A DNA stretch of 42,148 nt, taken from NCBI GenBank assembly GCA_031267615.1, contig JAIRYM010000017.1, forward strand, positions 1-42,148, given 5' to 3'. The DNA is from Dysgonamonadaceae bacterium. Lineage in GTDB: Bacteria > Bacteroidota > Bacteroidia > Bacteroidales > Azobacteroidaceae. Below are positions 40,084 through 42,148 of this stretch, in pieces. The first letter of the stretch is position 1; each line of letters begins with the position of its first letter. The translations under genes were made by a program, and so were the position numbers. The notes under the pieces are model-generated. The model was not told the origin of the DNA and searched no databases. It saw only the letters and a program-made list of their open reading frames with translations.

Positions 40084-41578
40084 CTTTGCCTTTTTTCGTT
40101 TCGTTGTGAAATCTGTCCACTGAAGTAACAATGTATTTGAATTTTTCTTTGCCGTCATTGTACGGCAGTTTGTAGTACGTGTTTCGTGTAATAGTTACGA
40201 TTCGTGCAGGATTATTCAAGTCGGTTTTCTGTTTTTTAGCAAAACGGTAAATCACGTAATATTGCGCTTTTTCGGGATTTTCAGGCTCGCCGTTGCGTTG
40301 CCATTGAAGGATATAACCATCCTTTGTCCATTCGGCACGCAGTGATTTAACATCTTTCGGACGATAATTGTGCAGATGAGAATACGCAGGAATCAAAGCG
40401 GGATAGCGCTGATAATTGCTTTGCAGACTGTCGGCTATGCCGGCAGTGTTAGACACAAGTTCATATCCTGGCCACCAACAGTTACCTTCAACATTTGGTA
40501 AAGAACGTTCGAGCAACATTTTACGCGGCAACTGATTTCTATTTGGATTGATATTGTCGGCTTTCTTGACTGTTCTGGTAATATCCTGTCCAATATAGAG
40601 ATGTCCGTTGTTTTTGTTGTCGTTCCACCATTCTGCAAGTATCTCGTAATCCGCAGGTCTATAGCCTGTTTCCCAATAAATCTGTGGAATAAGGTAATCA
40701 ATCCAGCCTTTTTTTGTCCACAGCAAAACGTCTGCATACAAATCATCATAATTTTGCAATCCGTTCGTTTCGCTGCCTGAACCGTCTGGTGTGCTTTTCT
40801 TGTTTCGATAAATGCCGAAAGGACTGATGCCGAAACGTACCCAGGGTTTAACGCCTGTAATTGTATGGCGGACCTGCTCTATAAGCATATTTACATTGTT
40901 GCGTCGCCAGTCGGCTCTTTGATTTGAAGAAAATCCCTGCCGTGAAGCGTAAACACTAAAACTCCAGTCGTCGTCAAATTTTTCTCCGGAAATCGGATAC
41001 GGATAAAAATAATCATCGAAATGAATAGCGTCTATATCGTAACGTTTCACTATATCTTTAACTACCGAACAGATATATTTTCTATTTTCAGGCAATCCCG
41101 GATCGAAGAAAATTTGATTGCCATAACTTACAAAGCGTTCAGGATAACGGAAATAAATATGTTCAGGACAAAGGATATCATTTCGCGAAGCAATAACCCG
41201 ATATGGATTCAGCCAAGCGTGAAATTCCATATTTCGCTTATGTGCCTCATCAACGAGAAACGCCATCGGGTCGAAATCGCTGTCTGGCACTTTACCCTGA
41301 ACGCCTGTCAGGTAGCGGCTCCAAGGTTCAATGTCAGATTTGTAAAACGCATCGGCAGCGGGTCGTACCTGAAAAATCAAGGCATTTATATTATTTGCGG
41401 CAAGATTATCGAGCAGACGGACGAAATACTGTTTCATCGCCTGTGAGCTCATTCTCGCATACTGACTTTGATTTATAACGTGAATCCACGCGCCGCGAAA
41501 TTCCCTCTTGGGCGCCGACTGTGAAAATACTGTAATTGTGAAAACAAGGATAATAAGCACTGCAAAAAAGCGTTTCAT
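40064..41578 (-). CDS. GHL10-family glycoside hydrolase-like protein
   Basis: A 504-aa exported protein. The signal peptide (MKRFFAVLIILVFTITVFS) is followed by a TIM-barrel GHL10 domain: REFRGAWIHVINQSQ near residue 25, NALIFQVRPAADAFYKS, FHAWLNPYRV, DAIHFDDYFYPYP (the acidic pair is the likely active site), FGISPFGIYRNK and DYLIPQIYWE. The last 100 residues look like a fibronectin III-type domain (YILQWQRNG, YYVIYRFA). Family members act on polysaccharides or peptidoglycan-related sugars; the substrate is unknown. The C-terminal codons lie in the terminator hairpin. Confidence 0.92.
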   Translation of the reverse strand: MKRFFAVLIILVFTITVFSQSAPKREFRGAWIHVINQSQYARMSSQAMKQYFVRLLDNLAANNINALIFQVRPAADAFYKSDIEPWSRYLTGVQGKVPDSDFDPMAFLVDEAHKRNMEFHAWLNPYRVIASRNDILCPEHIYFRYPERFVSYGNQIFFDPGLPENRKYICSVVKDIVKRYDIDAIHFDDYFYPYPISGEKFDDDWSFSVYASRQGFSSNQRADWRRNNVNMLIEQVRHTITGVKPWVRFGISPFGIYRNKKSTPDGSGSETNGLQNYDDLYADVLLWTKKGWIDYLIPQIYWETGYRPADYEILAEWWNDNKNNGHLYIGQDITRTVKKADNINPNRNQLPRKMLLERSLPNVEGNCWWPGYELVSNTAGIADSLQSNYQRYPALIPAYSHLHNYRPKDVKSLRAEWTKDGYILQWQRNGEPENPEKAQYYVIYRFAKKQKTDLNNPARIVTITRNTYYKLPYNDGKEKFKYIVTSVDRFHNETKKGKAKKVKL

Positions 41579-41601
41579 ACGAAATCTTTAATATTCAGGC
41601 G

Positions 41602-41609
41602 CAAAGGTA
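41602..41609 (-). promoter_or_regulatory. -7 element of the GHL10 gene (TACCTTTG)
   Basis: Perfect TAnnTTTG match, 23 bases before the GHL10 ATG. Confidence 0.7.
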
Positions 41610-41652
41610 CGTTTTTTTTGTCATACAATCAAAAATTATATAAAAAAATCAT

Positions 41653-41660
41653 TACCTTTG
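41653..41660 (+). promoter_or_regulatory. -7 element upstream of the NVEALA/S74-type gene (TACCTTTG)
   Basis: Perfect match, divergent from the GHL10 promoter. The next clear gene starts 177 bases later. The spacer contains GTTTTTTTT/AAAAAAAAC arms around AGGCGCTG (about 41675-41701) and a five-codon ATG frame, either of which could be part of a leader; a second promoter nearer the gene is possible. Confidence 0.55.
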
Positions 41661-41837
41661 TCTTGTTTTATGGGTTGTTTTTTTTAGGCGCTGAAAAAAA
41701 ACTATAACATTTGCATGATTTTTGCCCATTATATTCACTTTTAAATATTTTTAACTAAAAATATTTTGCGGATAAAAATATCCTTTGTAATTTTACATCG
41801 TGAAATTTTTCACAAAAAACTTTAATTATTTATGTTC

Positions 41838-42148
41838 ATGAAAAAAATTTTTATTCTTATTTTATTCACTGCCATAGCAATGGTAGCAGGAATCAACATG
41901 AAATTAGGCATATCGAGTTCAGACTCTATGCCCGTGTTGACACTCAACAACGTTGAGCAATTGAGTAATGCCGAACTTGTCGTTATCAATAACGGCTATG
42001 TCGGTCTTTTCAACGGGAGTCCAAGTTATGTGTTGGAAATTGGCACAAGCGGTCAATCGAGGGTTGCCAAAATCAACGGAACATGGATTGCGACTTCCGA
42101 CAGTCGCGCTAAGGAAAATGTACGCGACCTGCCAAATTCACTCGATCT
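41838..42148 (+). CDS. Exported NVEALA-like / S74 chaperone-type protein, N-terminal fragment
   Basis: The frame runs off the right edge after 103 codons. A signal-like helix (MKKIFILILFTAIAMVAG) is followed by LTLNNVEQLSN near residue 36, resembling the NVEALA leader motif common in Bacteroidetes, then a short beta region (GYVGLFNGSPSYVLEIG), and WIATSDSRAKENVRDLPNSL, the start of an intramolecular chaperone domain of the endosialidase (S74) type found at the C-terminus of trimeric tail-spike and surface proteins. An in-frame ATG at 41832 would add two residues. Role unknown; possibly a self-processing surface protein. Confidence 0.72.
   Translation, partial: MKKIFILILFTAIAMVAGINMKLGISSSDSMPVLTLNNVEQLSNAELVVINNGYVGLFNGSPSYVLEIGTSGQSRVAKINGTWIATSDSRAKENVRDLPNSLD

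Noticed and set aside
1-42148. tRNA, rRNA or complete insertion sequences
   Set aside because: No tRNA-like cloverleaf ends, rRNA-like stretches or transposase motifs were noticed on either strand by eye; a dedicated scan was not possible.

Overview
The window looks like chromosome of a member of the Bacteroidetes, most likely Bacteroidales. Low-GC DNA carries a -7 promoter element of the TAnnTTTG type (mostly TACCTTTG or TAACTTTG) in front of most transcription units. Start codons lack clear Shine-Dalgarno sequences. The gene content is typical of the phylum: lipoprotein S41 and M49 peptidases, DUF3467, DUF4857, DUF4105, DUF6261, LL-diaminopimelate aminotransferase, a Bacteroides-type SerA with K in place of the usual histidine, and an NVEALA-like leader. 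No rRNA, tRNA, CRISPR array or complete insertion sequence was seen.

Layout. 1-4030 (minus strand): start of a capsule or exopolysaccharide locus (Wza-like lipoprotein, Wzc-like tyrosine kinase, degraded spacer with a truncated HipB-like regulator, then a flippase running off the left edge). 4096-8570: osmC faces an apparent S41 peptidase - dipeptidyl peptidase III - fur operon. 8622-10832: ybbR/yajC and a divergent DUF4857 gene. 10852-18740: mostly minus-strand housekeeping genes (aroA with a MacB-type permease; moxR - DUF58 - M28 peptidase; DUF6261 - ftsY) plus a DUF3467 gene. 18741-24551: a repeat array, a ClC channel with a DUF4105 gene, a beta-barrel protein, hflX and ribE. 24592-28120: a family A protein behind a repeat leader, then an SDR - flippase pair. 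28074-32872: comM, dapL, ung, ackA. 32953-36190: a large surface protein and a second family A protein behind another repeat leader. 36305-42148: ppdK, serA-like, a GHL10 glycosidase, and the start of an NVEALA/S74-type protein.

Most notable observations. (1) Two paralogous proteins ending in a shared RWENTRGxKGP motif (24592-25266 and 34916-35596) each have, between a recognisable promoter and their start codon, a tandem array of exactly 21-bp units. The two arrays have unrelated sequences, but each unit holds a short dyad. The same layout occurring twice suggests one system of array-leader plus paralog. A third array of about 41 bp lies upstream of a DUF6261 gene. (2) The S41 peptidase at 7138-8538 is circularly permuted: the Ser/Lys protease half comes first and the N-terminal helical plus PDZ half comes last. 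(3) The surface protein at 32953-34758 ends in a lectin-like domain whose codon pattern resembles the variable region of a diversity-generating retroelement, followed directly by small tandem hairpins; no reverse transcriptase is in the window. All function calls come from reading the sequence and recalling families; no search was run.
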